From the NCBI RefSeq assembly GCF_023509475.1, contig NZ_JAKSDZ010000001.1, positions 349,950 through 413,949 on the forward strand: a stretch of 64,000 bases of DNA, given 5' to 3'. This document shows, piece by piece, positions 53,188 to 62,453 of this stretch. A model generated the notes under the pieces. It was not told the DNA's origin and searched no databases. It saw only the letters and a program-made list of their open reading frames with translations. A program made the translations under genes and the position numbers. The stretch comes from Aestuariirhabdus haliotis (lineage in GTDB: Bacteria > Pseudomonadota > Gammaproteobacteria > Pseudomonadales > Aestuariirhabdaceae). How positions within the stretch are numbered: position 1 is the first letter of the stretch; the number at the start of each line of letters is the position of its first letter.

Positions 53188-54324
53188 CTACAGGGAATGT
53201 CCCTTGACGTCTTCTGGCGTTACATAGCCGACGATGTCGTTCATCATGTAGTCGAGATGGATCTTGAAGATCTCGGTGGCGGCCGCGTCCTTCTTGGCCC
53301 ACTTGTACCAGACCGGAATGGCGGCGCGGCGGAACGCCTCCATATCCGCCTGGGTCATCCGCGATACCACACTGCCGGAATCCTTGAACTTCTGCAGCGC
53401 CTCGATATTGCGTTTCTGGATGGTCAGGTAGTGATGCATGGAATAGGTTTTGACCTGATCTTCAACAGTTTTTTGCATTTTGGGCGAGAGCTTCTTCCAG
53501 GCGCGGGCATTAACGGTCAGGTCCATCAGATCCACGGGCTGATAGACGGACATGACGCCCGGAGGTCCGAACAGAATATGCTTGGTCACCTGGCCGAAGC
53601 CGAGATCCCAGTTAACCGCCGGGCCGACATAATCGGCAGCGTCGATGGTGCCTTTCTCCAGCGCCGGGAAGATATCCGAACCGGGCAAGCTCACGGTAGA
53701 GACGCCAAACTGCTGGAACACCTCCGCTACCATGCCACCGGGCAGGCGAATCTTCATGCCCTTGAGGTCATCGAGACTGTTGACCGGTTGCTTGGAGTGA
53801 ATGATATTGGCGTCATGGTGAATAGGGCCAACGTAGAACAGGCCGAATTTTTCATAGATGGCGCGGGTTTTCTCCAGCATGCCCAGGGCGTAGAACATGG
53901 TGTCCCACTGGTGGGGTTGGTCGGGCCCGGCGGGGTAAGAGGAGAGAAAGACCGAGGCCGGAATTTTGCCCGACCAGTACAGGGTAAAGGGGTTCATACC
54001 CTGAAGCACACCGTTACGCACCGCATCGAACAGGGCGTTGTTGTCGGCGGCGACCGATTTGGCCGGGAAGGGTTTGATGGCCAGTTCACCGCCGGAGGCC
54101 TCTTTCATATTGTTAGACCACTCTTCAAACAGCGTGTAACCCACCGTGCCGGCGTCCCAGGTTGACTGTACTTTCCAGGTGGTGGTTTTAGCGGCCTGGG
54201 CATTGCCGATAAAGGGGGCGGCGACCACAGCCGTGGTGGCGCCAATGGCGGCCTTTTTCAGGAAACTGCGACGCTCCGATACAGCTGGGGGTGCAGACGG
54301 ATTATTCTTATCGTTGCTGCTCAT
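53188..54324 (-). CDS. dctP: TRAP transporter solute-binding protein (DctP type), Tat-exported
   Basis: 378 residues. A twin-arginine signal S-ERRSFLKK (R18, R19) with a hydrophobic stretch ending NAQAA points to Tat export. The body has the DctP/Fcb pattern: WKVQSTWDAG, GELAIKPFPA, DAVRNGVLQG, LPGGMVAEVFQQFGVS and EKGTIDAADYVGPAVNWDLG. This resembles the mannitol/chloroaromatic TRAP binding proteins, which bind carboxylates such as 2-oxo acids. First gene of dctPQM; upstream lie two TGGTNNNACCA sites and a divergent FadR-type regulator. Confidence 0.93.
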   Translation of the reverse strand: MSSNDKNNPSAPPAVSERRSFLKKAAIGATTAVVAAPFIGNAQAAKTTTWKVQSTWDAGTVGYTLFEEWSNNMKEASGGELAIKPFPAKSVAADNNALFDAVRNGVLQGMNPFTLYWSGKIPASVFLSSYPAGPDQPHQWDTMFYALGMLEKTRAIYEKFGLFYVGPIHHDANIIHSKQPVNSLDDLKGMKIRLPGGMVAEVFQQFGVSTVSLPGSDIFPALEKGTIDAADYVGPAVNWDLGFGQVTKHILFGPPGVMSVYQPVDLMDLTVNARAWKKLSPKMQKTVEDQVKTYSMHHYLTIQKRNIEALQKFKDSGSVVSRMTQADMEAFRRAAIPVWYKWAKKDAAATEIFKIHLDYMMNDIVGYVTPEDVKGHSL

Positions 54325-54464
54325 TTTCCAGACTCCAGTGTCAGTATTGTTCTAATTATGTTCCTTCAGATGACGGACCTGGCCCTCAGTCCATTGGGCG
54401 CTCGGGGGATGCCCGCAATCAATGATATTGCGGAGGGGGCTCCAATACGCCAACTAAAAGATAG

Positions 54465-54477
54465 CTGGTATGACCAG
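54465..54477. promoter_or_regulatory. FadR/GntR-type operator 1
   Basis: CTGGT-ATG-ACCAG, a perfect palindrome matching the TGGTNNNACCA pattern of FadR-subfamily GntR regulators, in the 316-base gap between dctP and the GntR gene. Apart from this and operator 2 the gap shows no gene. Confidence 0.7.
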
Positions 54478-54574
54478 TTTTTAGTGGTAGTCTGATATCA
54501 GTAAATGCAGTTTTTATAATAAATACAGAACGCTACTGGATTGTTGAGTCCCGGTTTCTAAACTCAATGCCAGC

Positions 54575-54585
54575 TGGTCGTACCA
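54575..54585. promoter_or_regulatory. FadR/GntR-type operator 2
   Basis: TGGT-CGT-ACCA, the second copy of the pattern, 56 bases before the GntR start codon. With the first copy nearer dctP, one regulator could control both promoters. Confidence 0.65.
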
Positions 54586-54640
54586 CTTATGGCGACCGGT
54601 TACATTCAGGGTAAATCTGTTTCCTTGTTAGGATGGCGAC

Positions 54641-55423
54641 ATGGACGGTAAAGCAGAAGCTTCATCGGAAACCACGGCCCAGTCGGTTGCCCGGCGGCTG
54701 GAGCAGTTGATTGCCGAAGGCAATCTGGTTCCGGGGGAGCGGATGCAGTCGGAACGCCAGCTGGCCCATCGTCTGGGGGTGTCACGCACCATTGTGCGCG
54801 AAGCCCTGAAAGAGTTGAAAGGCCGCGGGGTGATCCATACCCAGCATGGCCGGGGTTCCTATGTGGCAGATATTCTGCCGGGTGTGACCCCGGACAGTAC
54901 CCTGGCTCACCTGTATCGGGACCACCCGCGAACCCTCTACGACCTGTTGGAAGTCCGGGAGTTGCTGGAAGCCGAAGCTGCGGGTCTTGCGGCCGAGCGC
55001 GGCACCACGGAAGACCTGTACCGAATCACCAAGGCCTTTGATGCCATGTTGCTGGCACAACAAAACGCCCGGGACCCGCAGGCGATTGCTCGCCTGGACC
55101 ATGGTTTTCACAGCGCCATTTCGGAGGCGTCCCATAACCCGGTGTTGATTCACACTCTGCAAAGCCTGAATCGTCTGACCCTGAATACGGTGCTGGTTTC
55201 GATCAATAACCTCTATCATCGAGCGCCGCAGAAGCAACAGATCGACCGTCATCACCGCCAGCTGTACCACGCCATCATCAGCCGCCAACCCGCCTGGGCA
55301 CGGAAGGTGGCGGCGGCTCATATTCGTCACATCCGATCACGGATGTCGGAGTTGGAACGGCAAGAGCAAGGTTTGATGCGAATACCGATAGACGATCCGA
55401 CAGCAGAGTTTCAATCTGATTGA
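54641..55423 (+). CDS. FadR-subfamily GntR transcriptional regulator
   Basis: 260 residues. N-terminal winged HTH with LEQLIAEGNLVPGERMQSER, QLAHRLGVSRTIVREALKEL and RGVIHTQHGRGSYV; C-terminal all-helical FCD ligand domain (about 95-230) with LYDLLEVRELLEAEAAGLAA and HHRQLYHAI, the latter carrying metal-ligand histidines. Such regulators respond to carboxylates. Divergent from the TRAP operon with two matching operators between, so control of carboxylate uptake is the likely role. Convergent with, and overlapping by 13 bases, the response-regulator gene. Confidence 0.93.
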   Translation: MDGKAEASSETTAQSVARRLEQLIAEGNLVPGERMQSERQLAHRLGVSRTIVREALKELKGRGVIHTQHGRGSYVADILPGVTPDSTLAHLYRDHPRTLYDLLEVRELLEAEAAGLAAERGTTEDLYRITKAFDAMLLAQQNARDPQAIARLDHGFHSAISEASHNPVLIHTLQSLNRLTLNTVLVSINNLYHRAPQKQQIDRHHRQLYHAIISRQPAWARKVAAAHIRHIRSRMSELERQEQGLMRIPIDDPTAEFQSD

Positions 55424-56148
55424 CGTTGGTAGCGTCGCTCTGGCCGACCGACACTGCCATAACTGACGCTGGCCTCCAGCTCTTCACAGCTCACCAGGTG
55501 CTCCAGATAACGACGGGCGGTGGTGCGGCTGGCCCCGATGCGTTCCCCGACCTGTTCGGCGCTGAGAGGATTCGCACTCTGGACACACTCGCTGCGAACC
55601 CGTTCCAGGGTGAGAGGGTCGATGCCTTTGGGCAGGCGTTCTTTGCCGGGTTGAGGCCCGGTATTACCCGAGCGTGGCAACAGACGGTCGACATGGCTTT
55701 GCTCCAGCGATTGCAGGTTACGCAGTCTTTGCAGGTGTGCGGCGTAGTTTTGCAGCGCCTCCTGCAGGCGCTCGAACACCAGCGGCTTGAGGATGTAATC
55801 AAACACCCCGGCGCGCAGGGCATCGCGCAGGGTGTCGACCTCCTTGGCGGCGGTGATCAAAATGACATCGGTGGCACAGTTGGTGGCGCGCAATCGACGC
55901 AGCAGGTCGAGCCCGGTGCCGGTGGGGAACTGCACATCGAGCAGCAGCAATTCGGGCTGGATCACCTCGACCAGGTCCTGGGCTTCTGCCAAACCGTGGG
56001 CAATGCCGGCCAGGGTGAAGCCCTCGATGCGTTCGAGAAAGCGCCGCTGAATCTCGGCGATTTGCGGATCGTCTTCGGCGATAATAACTCGGATGGCGGG
56101 GTTCATGGCTTCATCATGGGGCCGTTGCGGATCGTTTTCAATCGACAT
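55411..56148 (-). CDS. CitB/DcuR-type response regulator
   Basis: 245 residues from ATG 56148 (GGAGGG 5 bases upstream). Receiver domain: VIIAEDDPQIAEIQ with the acidic pocket, phospho-acceptor Asp in LLLLDVQFPTGTGLDLL, and conserved Lys in YILKPL. The C-terminal HTH contains LSAEQVGERIGASRTTARRYLEHL, as in CitB/DcuR/MalR. It starts inside the end of the sensor kinase gene (11-base overlap), so the two are coupled. Likely activates the tctCBA operon in response to a carboxylate. Confidence 0.92.
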   Translation of the reverse strand: MSIENDPQRPHDEAMNPAIRVIIAEDDPQIAEIQRRFLERIEGFTLAGIAHGLAEAQDLVEVIQPELLLLDVQFPTGTGLDLLRRLRATNCATDVILITAAKEVDTLRDALRAGVFDYILKPLVFERLQEALQNYAAHLQRLRNLQSLEQSHVDRLLPRSGNTGPQPGKERLPKGIDPLTLERVRSECVQSANPLSAEQVGERIGASRTTARRYLEHLVSCEELEASVSYGSVGRPERRYQRQSD

Positions 56149-57802
56149 CAGTGCCCTCCTCCTTGGGCAGATACAGGGTAAAACGACTGCCGCCCTGGTC
56201 ACCCGGTTCGATGGTCAGATGGCCCTTGAGACGGTCAACCAGATTGCGCACCAGGTGCAGCCCAAGCCCGTGGCCCTCAGCCTGCTTGCTGGTAAAGCCT
56301 TTCTCAAAAATACGCGGCAAGGTCTCGTCGTTGATGCCAGGACCCTGGTCCTGTATTTCAAAAATCAGATCGTTGCCCAGGTCGGTCATGCTCAGGCCGA
56401 CTTCGCCCCCGGCACCCTGATGCCCCAGTGTGGCTTCCAGGGCATTGTCGAGCAGGTTGCCAATAATGCTCACCAGCAACTCACGCGGCAGGCGCTCGGG
56501 CAGGGCTTTCATCTGGCTCTCGGGATCGATCTGCAGGCTCAGCCCCATCTCCCGCGCCCGGTTGTATTTGCCCAGCAGGCAACCCGCCAGCTGGGGGTCC
56601 GGTACCGCTTCCACCAGAAGATGCAGCAGGGCCTGGTGGCTCTGGGTTTCCTGGCCGATCAGGGCCAGGGCCTCTTCGAAGGCACCAATCTGGATCAGTC
56701 CGGCGATGGTATGCAGCTTGTTGGAATATTCGTGGGACTGGCTGCGCAGACTCTCCGCGTATTGCTGAATACGGCTCAGCTTGCGGCTTAGCAGATCGAG
56801 CTCATCCTTGCGTCGGAAGCTGGATACCACACCGGTAATGTTATCCCCGCGCAGGACGGGCAACCGGTTCACGATCAGGTTGCGATCCTGCAGCCATACC
56901 TCGTGGTCGAACTGGGGCTGACCACTTTGCAGGACATCGAGCATATGGCTTTCCGGTAGCACCTCCTGAATGGAGCGGCCGGTTAGTGTGGTTTCGTCAT
57001 CGATCCCCAGCAGTTGCGCGGCGGTACGATTGAAGGTGGTGATCTGGCCTTCGGCATTGATGGCAATAATGCCTTCGCGGACCGACTCCAGGGTGGCGTT
57101 TCGCTCCTCGAACAGGCGGGCAATCTGTTCCGGTTCGAGACCGAAAATGGCCCGTTTGAAGTGGGTGGCAAACCAGATCGCGGTGGCCACACTGAGCAGG
57201 AAGGCGAGCAGCATCACGGAGGCCAGGGTCGTGCGATAACGGTCGATCACCGCCTGCACCGAATCGAGCAGATACCCAACCGACACAATGCCGATCACCT
57301 CCTCTCCTCTGGCATCGTAAACCGGGGCCTTGCCACGCATGGTGAAGCCCATGCTACCCAGCGCCTTGGACAGGTAAGGGCGGCCATGAACCAATGCCGG
57401 GGCGTTGTCATCGCCGTCGTCATCGATCATTGACCGGCCGATGCGGCGGGTATTGGGGTGCGCCAGTCGAACCCCGTCGCGGTCGCCGATCACCACGAAA
57501 CGCGCGCCGGTGCCTTCGGCGAAGACCAGACTCATGGGTTGTAGCTTTTGGCTGTCGCGGTCCTGCACTCCGGCAATCACCTCGGGTGCCAGAGCAATGG
57601 TCTTGGCCACATCCAGGGCCCGCTGGCCGATCTGGTCTTCAAGGGAAACGCTGATGTAATGCAGGGCAAAGGCGCCGATCAGGCTGGTGGGTAGCAGGGC
57701 GATCAGGCCCAGAACCAGCACCATGCGGGTTTTCAGCTTGAATTTATTCAACGACAGCACCGGGACAGCTCCATGACTAGCGCAGGGTCTTTGCGTGTTC
57801 AT
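56138..57802 (-). CDS. CitA/DcuS-type sensor histidine kinase
   Basis: 554 residues from ATG 57802; GTG 57760, with GGAGC 7 bases upstream, is an equally good start. TM1 at about 27-48 and TM2 at about 193-212 enclose a periplasmic CitA-like PAS domain with RLAHPNTRRIG, the di/tricarboxylate-binding motif region. A cytoplasmic PAS (about 235-325) leads to the phospho-acceptor H357 in SHEYSNKLHTIAGL and a HATPase domain (N-box NLLDNALEA, then DQGPGI and GLGLHLV). Senses an extracellular carboxylate; divergent from tctCBA, 270 bases away, its probable target. Confidence 0.93.
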   Translation of the reverse strand: MNTQRPCASHGAVPVLSLNKFKLKTRMVLVLGLIALLPTSLIGAFALHYISVSLEDQIGQRALDVAKTIALAPEVIAGVQDRDSQKLQPMSLVFAEGTGARFVVIGDRDGVRLAHPNTRRIGRSMIDDDGDDNAPALVHGRPYLSKALGSMGFTMRGKAPVYDARGEEVIGIVSVGYLLDSVQAVIDRYRTTLASVMLLAFLLSVATAIWFATHFKRAIFGLEPEQIARLFEERNATLESVREGIIAINAEGQITTFNRTAAQLLGIDDETTLTGRSIQEVLPESHMLDVLQSGQPQFDHEVWLQDRNLIVNRLPVLRGDNITGVVSSFRRKDELDLLSRKLSRIQQYAESLRSQSHEYSNKLHTIAGLIQIGAFEEALALIGQETQSHQALLHLLVEAVPDPQLAGCLLGKYNRAREMGLSLQIDPESQMKALPERLPRELLVSIIGNLLDNALEATLGHQGAGGEVGLSMTDLGNDLIFEIQDQGPGINDETLPRIFEKGFTSKQAEGHGLGLHLVRNLVDRLKGHLTIEPGDQGGSRFTLYLPKEEGTDVD

Positions 57803-58072
57803 TGTGTGTTTATTGTTACCGGCTATGGTAGGTAAGACGCAATGGCAATGCCCGTGAACATTATGCACAAAATGCAGTTTAGGTTTTTAAAAGCCTTTAA
57901 ACCCGCAAGCTGTGCGTGGCGCCCTGGCAACGACTAAGGTTGGTTTAGATGGCTCTGTGAACAATCTTCTGGAGCTACCGGCGACGGCCAGGCAGGGCTG
58001 TCCCGCTGAACAAGAAAAGCAGACCGTAGCGCGGTCATCAATCAGTACGATAACAATAAAGAGGATTTTCCC

Positions 58073-59062
58073 ATGCTAAACCTGTTTAAGCGCAAGCGCG
58101 TTTCCCTGATGGCTGCCGCTCTGGTGGGCTGCCTGAGTGCCAGTTCATCCATGGCGGCCAGCCAGGTGGTTGATAAGGTGCATTTTCTGATCCCCGGTGG
58201 TGCCGGTGGTGGCTGGGATGGCACGGCCCGGGGGACCGGTGAAGCATTGTCGAAATCGGGTCTGGCGGGAACGGTTTCTTTCGAGAATATGTCGGGCGGT
58301 GGCGGTGGTAAGGCGATTGCGCACCTGATCGAAACTTCGGCTCAGCAACAGGGCACCTTGATGGTCAATTCGACCCCCATCGTGATTCGCTCCTTGTCCA
58401 AGGTGTTTCCACAATCATTTCGAGACCTGACTCCGGTTGCCGCCACCATTGGTGATTTCGGTGCTCTGGTAGTGCCGGCTAACTCCAAGTACACCAGCTT
58501 CAAGCAGGTGGCTGAGGCCTATCTGAAAGATCCTCGATCGGTGAGCATTGCCGGTGGTTCGGCCCGAGGCAGCATGGATCATCTGGTCGCCGCGATGGCG
58601 TTCAAGGCTGCCGGTGGTGATCCGCGTAAAGTGAAGTACGTGCCCTACGATGCGGGCGGTAAGGCAATGGCTGGCCTGCTCTCAGGAGAAACCGATGTGC
58701 TTTCGACCGGCTTGAGCGAGGTACTGGCGATGGCCGAGGCCGGACAGATTCGCATTCTGGTGATGACCGGTGACGAGCGTTCCGATTCGGCGGCGGATGT
58801 GCCAACCCTGAAAGAGCTGGGTTATGACGCCAGCTTCGTCAACTGGCGCGGTTTCTTCGGGGCACCGGGTTTACCTGCGGCCGATGCTGATCGTTTTGCC
58901 AACATGCTGAAAGAGATGTACGCCACCGAAGAGTGGCAAGAAGTGCGCGCGCGCTACGGCTGGACCGAGATCTATAAGCCGGGTACTGAGTTTGTGGCCT
59001 TCCTGGAGCAGCAGGAACAGGTGATGGGCAACCTGATGCGTGAGCTGGGTTTCCTCAAGTAA
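58073..59062 (+). CDS. tctC: Tripartite tricarboxylate transporter solute-binding protein TctC
   Basis: 329 residues. Signal peptide MLNLFKRKRV...SMAAS cleaved near residue 29. The mature protein has the TctC/Bug pattern: FLIPGGAGGGWDGTARG ligand loop, VSIAGGSARGSMDHLVAA, YVPYDAGGKAMAGLLSGETDV and a C-terminal helix with FLEQQEQVM. Binds citrate or related carboxylates in the periplasm. First gene of tctCBA; a 168-base gap with no gene follows before tctB. Divergent from the CitA/DcuS-type kinase. Confidence 0.93.
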   Translation: MLNLFKRKRVSLMAAALVGCLSASSSMAASQVVDKVHFLIPGGAGGGWDGTARGTGEALSKSGLAGTVSFENMSGGGGGKAIAHLIETSAQQQGTLMVNSTPIVIRSLSKVFPQSFRDLTPVAATIGDFGALVVPANSKYTSFKQVAEAYLKDPRSVSIAGGSARGSMDHLVAAMAFKAAGGDPRKVKYVPYDAGGKAMAGLLSGETDVLSTGLSEVLAMAEAGQIRILVMTGDERSDSAADVPTLKELGYDASFVNWRGFFGAPGLPAADADRFANMLKEMYATEEWQEVRARYGWTEIYKPGTEFVAFLEQQEQVMGNLMRELGFLK

Positions 59063-59230
59063 CCAACGCGGTTGTGCCATAGCGCGCGACGCGATACTGA
59101 TCTGTGTATTGTCGTTCCGTGCGCGAGGGTTTTGTAAAAAACGCTTGGCAAAATAACAATGTAATAGCGGCTCTCAGGGCAGAGAGCCGCACTCTAACGG
59201 GCGCGGACGTGTCCGGCTAAGGTGATTCCA

Positions 59231-59704
59231 ATGATGATGACCAAAGACCGAATCGGTGGGCTATTGTTCCTCTGTCTTTCGGCGAGTTACGGCTATTACG
59301 CCGGGCAGATTCCGATGTTACCCGGTGATGAATACGAACCCTTTACGGCTCGCAGTTTGCCTACTGCCCTGGCGGGGCTAGGGGGGATCCTGTCGATCCT
59401 GTTGCTGTTGACCAGTCGGGCCAGTGAAGAACAGCGAGTGAAACTGTCCGGGCTCGATTTCTGGCTGGTGGCTAAATTGCTGGTGCTGGTGTCATTGTTT
59501 GCTATTGCCTTGTCCTGGATCGGGTTTCTGCTGTCGACGATGTTTTTCCTGATGGGAGGGTATTACCTGTTGGGTGAGCGTCGTATCAAAATCCTGTTGC
59601 TAGCCTCGGTTCCCTTTGCCGTTGGCATCTGGTTTGTTCTGGCCCGATTGCTTGGTATTTACCTGGCCCCGGGCCAACTCTACATCACCCTGTTTGGAGG
59701 CTGA
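59231..59704 (+). CDS. tctB: Tripartite tricarboxylate transporter small permease TctB
   Basis: 157 residues from ATG 59231 (AAGGTGAT upstream); GTG 59222 is a less likely start. Four hydrophobic helices with the early DRIGGLLFLCLSASYGYYAG and a late LLGIYLAPGQLY segment, the plan of TctB. Partners TctA, whose gene starts 3 bases later. Length normal. Confidence 0.9.
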   Translation: MMMTKDRIGGLLFLCLSASYGYYAGQIPMLPGDEYEPFTARSLPTALAGLGGILSILLLLTSRASEEQRVKLSGLDFWLVAKLLVLVSLFAIALSWIGFLLSTMFFLMGGYYLLGERRIKILLLASVPFAVGIWFVLARLLGIYLAPGQLYITLFGG

Positions 59705-59707
59705 CCC

Positions 59708-61252
59708 ATGTTGGACGGAATAGTAGTCGGGCTCTCAACTGCGTTGGTGCCCTTTAACCTGTTGATGGTGTTTGTGGGGTGTTTTGCCGGTACCTTTATC
59801 GGCATGTTGCCGGGTCTGGGACCGATTTCGGCCGTGGCCTTGATGATTCCCATCACTTACGGGCTGGATCCCTCTTCCGGCATCATCCTGATGGCAGGGG
59901 TCTACTACGGCGCTGTATTTGGCGGCTCCACCGCCTCTATCCTGATTAATGCGCCGGGCTGCGCCAGTACCGTGGTGACTGCCTTCGATGGCTACCCCCT
60001 GGCGCAGAAGAAACAAGCGGGTAAAGCCCTGGCGCTGGCGGCCTATTGCTCCTTCACCGGCGGTACCGTGGGAGCCATTATGCTGTTGGTGGCGGCGCCT
60101 GCGTTGGCGTCGGTGTCGCTGAGTTTCCAATCGACGGATTATTTTGCCCTGATGGTGCTCGGCCTGTCGGCGGTCGCCGCCTTCGCCGGTAAGGGGCAGG
60201 TGATCAAAGCGCTGCTGATGACGGTGTTCGGTTTGATGATTGCCACCGTGGGCGTCGATGTGATGTCCGGGGCGCCGCGTTTCACGTTCGATTCCCTGAA
60301 CCTGGTGGATGGGGTCAGCTTCCTGTTGCTGGCCATGGCCACCTTTGCTCTCGCCGAGGTGGTCATGACGGTGCTCAGCGGTCAGCATCGGGAAAAGGCG
60401 CCGGACATGAACATGGACCAGCTGGGTAGCATGAAACTCAGCAAGGAGGAGGTGAAAGAGATTGCCCCGACCGTGGCCCGCTCATCGATGTTTGGCTTCC
60501 TGGTGGGGGTATTACCTGGCGCAGGGGCAACCATCGCATCGTTTCTCGCCTACGGTTTCGAGCGCAACCTGGCCTCGGCCAAGCAAAAACTGCAATTTGG
60601 CAAGGGCGCCCTGCGAGGGCTGGCGGCACCGGAGTCGGCTAACAACGCCGCCTCGACAGGCTCCTTTGTACCCTTGCTGACTCTGGGTATTCCGGGCTCG
60701 GGAACCACAGCCATTATGTTGGGGGCACTGATCGCCTATGGTATCCAGCCGGGTCCACGACTGTTTGTGGATAACCCGGAAGTGTTCTGGTCGGTGATCA
60801 TTTCCATGTATTTCGGCAATGTTGTCCTGCTGATCCTGAACCTGCCGTTGATTCCCTACATCTCTCGCCTGTTGGTGATTCCGCGCCCGATCCTGATTCC
60901 GCTGATTCTGTTTTTCTCCATCACGGGGGTATACCTGGTCAGCTTCAACAGCTTTGATATTCATATGATGGTGTTTATCACCATCGCTGCCATTGGCCTC
61001 AAACTGCTCGATTTCCCGATGGCGCCTATGCTGTTGGGCTTTATTCTCGGGGATTTGATGGAGCGTAATCTGAGCCGGGCCCTGACCCTCTCCGATGGCA
61101 GCTTCTCCTTTCTCTGGGAACGTCCATTAACCCTCGGCATTATCTCTATTGCCGCTATTGTCCTGCTGTTGCCGCTGTTGAGCCGCGTAATCGGACGTCG
61201 GGCGCCGGCCCAGGGCGCCGAAAAAAGCATCGCGCGGGGAGAAGGCGGCTAG
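59708..61252 (+). CDS. tctA: Tripartite tricarboxylate transporter large permease TctA
   Basis: 514 residues, about eleven or twelve helices. Conserved family segments: GTFIGMLPGLGPISAVALMIP near residue 30, GVYYGAVFGGSTASILINAPG, and in the second half FVPLLTLGIPGSGTTAIMLGAL. TctA forms the transport path for citrate-like substrates, fed by TctC. Last gene of tctCBA, 3 bases after tctB. The next gene, an Lrp-type regulator, lies 184 bases downstream and may be separate. Confidence 0.95.
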   Translation: MLDGIVVGLSTALVPFNLLMVFVGCFAGTFIGMLPGLGPISAVALMIPITYGLDPSSGIILMAGVYYGAVFGGSTASILINAPGCASTVVTAFDGYPLAQKKQAGKALALAAYCSFTGGTVGAIMLLVAAPALASVSLSFQSTDYFALMVLGLSAVAAFAGKGQVIKALLMTVFGLMIATVGVDVMSGAPRFTFDSLNLVDGVSFLLLAMATFALAEVVMTVLSGQHREKAPDMNMDQLGSMKLSKEEVKEIAPTVARSSMFGFLVGVLPGAGATIASFLAYGFERNLASAKQKLQFGKGALRGLAAPESANNAASTGSFVPLLTLGIPGSGTTAIMLGALIAYGIQPGPRLFVDNPEVFWSVIISMYFGNVVLLILNLPLIPYISRLLVIPRPILIPLILFFSITGVYLVSFNSFDIHMMVFITIAAIGLKLLDFPMAPMLLGFILGDLMERNLSRALTLSDGSFSFLWERPLTLGIISIAAIVLLLPLLSRVIGRRAPAQGAEKSIARGEGG

Positions 61253-61436
61253 GACCTTTCACGCAACGACAACGCTGTGCCTTCTGTCCGGGGCTTGATC
61301 GCTTCCCTTCGAGTCCCGGGCAGCTTTTTGTGCACATTGTCTCAAACGAATTCTTTGTCGTCTGCTGCAGGAGGGGAACCGGTGCTAAACTCCTAGCCTG
61401 AACCCCAGACCCGTTGGCACGTGGAACACCTTCTCT

Positions 61437-61877
61437 ATGCTCGACAGCATTAACAGTAAAATCCTTATCGCTTTGCAGGAAAATGCCCGCATCTCGTTTG
61501 CCAAACTGGGTGAGCGGGTTCATCTGTCGGCACCGGCGGTGGCAGAGCGGGTGCGTAAAATGGAAGCGGCCGGCATCATTACGGGTTACGGGGTGAGGGT
61601 TGACCTCGATAAGCTCGGCTATCCGATCGTGGCACTGGTGCAGTGCAAGGTGTTTGGCGCCAAGGAAAAAGCGCTCAAGCAGCTGTTGCTGGAGCGCGAT
61701 GAGGTGGTTGAGTGTTACAACGTCACCGGCGAACAGGCCTTTATCGTCAAACTCGCCGTGAAATCCCTGGCTCTTCTGGATGAGGTGCTGGAAGAGATCT
61801 GCGCGGTCAGTGATACCAACACCATGGTGGTGTTGAAAGAGCCGGTGCATCGGGTGCTGCCCGGGGATTTTGGTTAA
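61437..61877 (+). CDS. Lrp/AsnC family transcriptional regulator
   Basis: 146 residues. N-terminal HTH: LDSINSKILIALQENARISFAKLGERVHLS...VAERVRKME; C-terminal RAM effector domain: YPIVALVQCKV, ECYNVTGEQAFIVKLAV and NTMVVLKEPV. Binds amino acids or keto acids and controls their metabolism. It follows the tct operon on the same strand but has its own likely promoter. Target not evident. The 249 bases that follow (61878-62126) show no gene. Confidence 0.92.
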   Translation: MLDSINSKILIALQENARISFAKLGERVHLSAPAVAERVRKMEAAGIITGYGVRVDLDKLGYPIVALVQCKVFGAKEKALKQLLLERDEVVECYNVTGEQAFIVKLAVKSLALLDEVLEEICAVSDTNTMVVLKEPVHRVLPGDFG

Positions 61878-62126
61878 CAGTACTGCTCCGGTGGGCTGGC
61901 CTTAAAGGCGAGTACAGGGCGTTTTTGCATGATAAAGAGACGCCTAACCATCTTTATACCCCCCTATCCCACCGCGCGACCGATTCGGATGAAAGACAAC
62001 GTCTGCTTCCTGCTGTGTGCTTGTAATTGATAGCTGATGTCAACTAGAAGGCTGGGCCATCGATCCTGATAAGACTATACAGGGTAAAAAGCAGGGATAG
62101 GTTCCCGGCGTCAGCAAATCCTCAGG

Positions 62127-62441
62127 TCAATGCATCTGACGTAAACGGGGCAGCGCTTTGCGAAGGCTGGCCAAAATTCGGGTCCAACCCATGCGTTTTT
62201 GCCAGGGCTGGCCATCAATGGTCACGTTATAGCAATCAATTTGATCGCTACGAAAGAGCTCAATTCGATGGACCACAGGCGAACCAAAGTCGTAATCGGT
62301 AATTTCAATAACCCGGCGTAATTCGGGAAGTTCAGTTATGTCACTTGGTCCGGGAGGTTCCAGTCGTTTCCGCTCACGAGCCGCTCGAGCCTTGGCCAGC
62401 AGAGCAACTTGTGTTTGATACTTCTTGCTGCGACGATACAT
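62127..62441 (-). CDS. Conserved-looking basic protein, unknown
   Basis: 104 residues with a strongly basic N-terminus (MYRRSKKY, then AKARAARERKRLEPP) and a compact C-terminal part with repeated beta-type segments: RRVIEITDYDFG, VVHRIELFRSDQIDCYNVTIDG and WQKRMGWTRILASLRKALPRL. ATG 62441 has TAGGAGG 10 bases upstream, and that ribosome site lies inside a palindromic cluster. No family recognised; the style and location beside cassette DNA suggest an accessory or mobile-DNA-linked gene, which is inference. Confidence 0.65.
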   Translation of the reverse strand: MYRRSKKYQTQVALLAKARAARERKRLEPPGPSDITELPELRRVIEITDYDFGSPVVHRIELFRSDQIDCYNVTIDGQPWQKRMGWTRILASLRKALPRLRQMH

Positions 62442-62453
62442 TTAAATAGCCTC

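Noticed and set aside
53074..54165. Long plus-strand open frame (363 codons) opposite dctP
   Set aside because: Lies wholly antisense to a clear Tat-exported TRAP binding protein gene; its translation is His/Gly/Arg-rich with no family pattern.
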